From positions 1-35,526 of the forward strand of contig JBJKPP010000122.1 in assembly GCA_046706145.1 (NCBI GenBank): a DNA stretch of 35,526 nt, given 5' to 3'. A program made the position numbers and the translations under genes. This DNA comes from JBJKPP01 sp046706145 (lineage in GTDB: Bacteria > Bacteroidota > Ignavibacteria > Ignavibacteriales > Ignavibacteriaceae). Positions 34,058 through 35,526 of the stretch are shown piece by piece. Within the stretch, counting starts at the first letter, position 1. Each line of letters starts with the position of its first letter. A model generated the notes under the pieces. That model saw only the letters and a list, made by a program, of their open reading frames with translations, had not been told where the DNA came from and did no database searches.

Positions 34058-35280
34058 TATTTACCTGTTTTTAATTTATAATAGCCGATTATCTTATCGT
34101 AACCGCCATAATTTTGATCTTTATAAAATAGAAAAATATGATATAAGTTTGAGGTTTCATAGAAATTTCCTTCAAAAACATTCCAATCAATATTATATGC
34201 CTGATTACCATTCATATCTGCAGTTATATATTGATAATCGTAAATGCCTCTTTTTAGACTGACTGTTAATGAAAAAAGGTCCCCATTTTTCTTCATTATA
34301 TAATTTGGTAGAACCTTCCAATTATTGAAAGAACCGACTATGTAAATATTGTCATAAGTATTGTCCGGAGGTTTAAACAAAAAACTAACATTTAGATACG
34401 TCGCATATTCATTTTCATAATTTAGAAAAATGCTTCCGCCGTTCAAATCGTGATCGTCAAATTGAAAAAACCTGGAATATTCAATGCCATCAATTTGAGC
34501 ATTTATGTTTTTCGTATTATATACATTAGAATCTCTAAAATCTGTTTCCCTGTATCCGTTACCAGGTCTAATGTCTCTTGCAATAAATCTAAATTTCCTG
34601 TTTCCATCCCAATAATATTGCCTGGTATTTGTGTTGAAACTTCTATCAACAATAAACGGATAAGTAATTTTGTGATTCTCTACAATTTCCACACCTTCCA
34701 CATAAGAAGGTATATAATTTTGCGACAGTGAAAAATCTGTTTCAATATTAAATACTCTGTTCAAAGCGTAGGGGAAATAGTTTTTATCTTCCAACTGCTC
34801 ATTTTTTTTCGAAACCGACAAACTAACCAGAGTATCAACTACAAAAAATTTTCCACTAGCATATATCTTAGAAGTGTCTTGAAAGTCGGTTATATAATAT
34901 TTCCACTTGCCATCAAAAGGAAACGAAACATAATTATTCTGGTTGGGAAAAACGCCTTGATAATGATATCTAGCTTCCATAACTGTAAAAGGTAAATTTT
35001 GAAACTGAAGATTATATTCTACATTCTCTCCTGGATTTCTTAAATTAAGATTATCATATGGCATCCAATTTTTATCACAAAAACGAAATACAATAACCAG
35101 GTTAGGCTGAAAATCAGACTGCACATCAAATTCTATATTGAGTTTCTTATTATGTAAAAGAATCGGTATGTCTGTTTCGCTATCTGTGTAGGCCTTTAAA
35201 CTTTTTATTTGAATTTGTTGTGCAGAAGCAGCTTGGATGAAAAAAAGCGAACTAATAATGAGATATTTAAGAGAACGCAA
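34057..35280 (-). CDS. Type IX secretion plug-family protein (DUF5103)
   Basis: The product matches by pattern the DUF5103 family, whose flavobacterial member plugs the SprA pore of the type IX secretion system. From a TTG at 35280 it is 407 aa and opens with a standard signal peptide (cut after ASA at 18-20). The body has the family-type segments VFRFCDKNWMPYDNL, ARYHYQGVFPNQNN and WKYYITDFQDTSKI. The C-terminal about 100 residues carry YIVGSFNNW, the signature of a CBM48/AMPK-like E-set sandwich. A frame from a GTG at 35313 exists, but AGGGGA four bases before the TTG and the clean signal peptide favour 35280. The gene follows a partial gene by 10 nt and is coupled to the Gfo/Idh gene. Confidence 0.78.
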   Translation of the reverse strand: MRSLKYLIISSLFFIQAASAQQIQIKSLKAYTDSETDIPILLHNKKLNIEFDVQSDFQPNLVIVFRFCDKNWMPYDNLNLRNPGENVEYNLQFQNLPFTVMEARYHYQGVFPNQNNYVSFPFDGKWKYYITDFQDTSKIYASGKFFVVDTLVSLSVSKKNEQLEDKNYFPYALNRVFNIETDFSLSQNYIPSYVEGVEIVENHKITYPFIVDRSFNTNTRQYYWDGNRKFRFIARDIRPGNGYRETDFRDSNVYNTKNINAQIDGIEYSRFFQFDDHDLNGGSIFLNYENEYATYLNVSFLFKPPDNTYDNIYIVGSFNNWKVLPNYIMKKNGDLFSLTVSLKRGIYDYQYITADMNGNQAYNIDWNVFEGNFYETSNLYHIFLFYKDQNYGGYDKIIGYYKLKTGK

Positions 35281-35284
35281 AAGT

Positions 35285-35290
35285 TCCCCT
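35285..35290 (-). promoter_or_regulatory. Shine-Dalgarno that decides the plug gene start
   Basis: AGGGGA read on the minus strand lies directly after the TAG of the upstream gene and four bases before a TTG codon. It identifies this TTG, rather than the GTG at 35313, as the translation start. Confidence 0.6.
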
Positions 35291-35526
35291 CTAAAAATTA
35301 AAAATCTCAACACATTTTATAGAGCCGAAAGGAACATAAATCTTTACATTCTCATTTTCTCTTTTTGCTTCAAGTAGAAGACCATCATCATAAGTTTCGA
35401 TTAATTTTCCTGTTTTAAAGACAATTTCATAGATCGCACGATTTTCCGGCGGGTCCATTGCTAATCCATAGTTCTCGTGTAAAGTTACATGGAGTGTTTT
35501 TCCAAGAAATTTATTCCAGTCAATTT
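35291..35526 (-). CDS. C-terminal part of an unrecognised protein with a small beta-barrel look (5' end outside window)
   Basis: An open frame of 78 codons runs in from the right edge and ends at TAG (35291-35293). The visible protein has short alternating strands: KTLHVTLHENYGL, AIYEIVFKTGKLIETY, DDGLLLEAKR, KIYVPFGSIKCVEIF. The strand-turn pattern with LLLEA followed by VPFGSIKCVEIF recalls Sm/SH3-like small barrels that often bind RNA or act as C-terminal modules. I cannot name the family. The 10-nt spacing to the plug gene and its ribosome site show that they share a transcript. Confidence 0.6.
   Translation of the reverse strand, partial: IDWNKFLGKTLHVTLHENYGLAMDPPENRAIYEIVFKTGKLIETYDDGLLLEAKRENENVKIYVPFGSIKCVEIFNF

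Noticed and set aside
1..35526. Search for tRNA, rRNA, CRISPR, IS elements or prophage
   Set aside because: No cloverleaf-like segment in any gap, no regularly spaced direct repeats with spacers, and no transposase, integrase or phage structural gene among the frames.

Overview
The window is AT-rich chromosomal DNA from a Gram-negative bacterium, most likely of the Bacteroidota/Chlorobi/Ignavibacteria branch. That placement is inferred from the gene content: a type IX secretion plug-family protein, a Bacteroidota-style LptD, an Aquifex-type aconitase, a PolB-family replicase and a very long multi-GAF histidine kinase. I see no phage, IS element, CRISPR array, rRNA or tRNA. Gene packing is dense, with many 1-11 nt overlaps and repeated use of TTG or GTG starts.

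Left part (1-10.6 kb): a truncated YhdH/AcuI-type oxidoreductase (minus) is divergent from a two-gene cassette (1205-4542, plus). The cassette encodes an unrecognised 172-aa protein and a 935-aa SNF2-like ATPase with eroded helicase motifs and a possible Mrr-like nuclease fold at its C-terminus. Its stop overlaps the stop of a convergent CBS-pair protein. An Aquifex-type aconitase, an exported NTF2-like protein with a clear hairpin terminator, a small two-helix membrane protein and DNA polymerase II follow.

Centre (10.6-23.9 kb): a 765-bp intergenic stretch carrying a cluster of GGTAA/TTACC half-sites precedes a signalling operon. This operon encodes a six-GAF histidine kinase, a stand-alone receiver and a receiver-PP2C (RsbU/SpoIIE-like) phosphatase. 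GlmS and a UDP-glucuronate decarboxylase-like epimerase feed amino-sugar and nucleotide-sugar supply. A compact minus-strand operon then runs ybaB-recR-methyltransferase-two lipoproteins-ftsX.

Right part (23.9-35.5 kb): from a consensus sigma70-like promoter runs a plus-strand operon that mixes purine, phospholipid and export genes: a catalytically eroded PurC-like protein, psd, pssA, purS, purQ, two tatA copies and gatA. Convergent to it is a minus-strand cluster linked to the envelope: a truncated C-terminal fragment with a small beta-barrel look, a T9SS plug-family protein, a Gfo/Idh/MocA dehydrogenase, a ROK sugar kinase, LptD and a YacP-type NYN nuclease.

The items most worth a second look are the SNF2 cassette, the PurC-like protein that has lost its catalytic residues, and the GAF array with near-identical linkers feeding a PP2C output. 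All functional statements come from reading motifs and context; no database search was possible.
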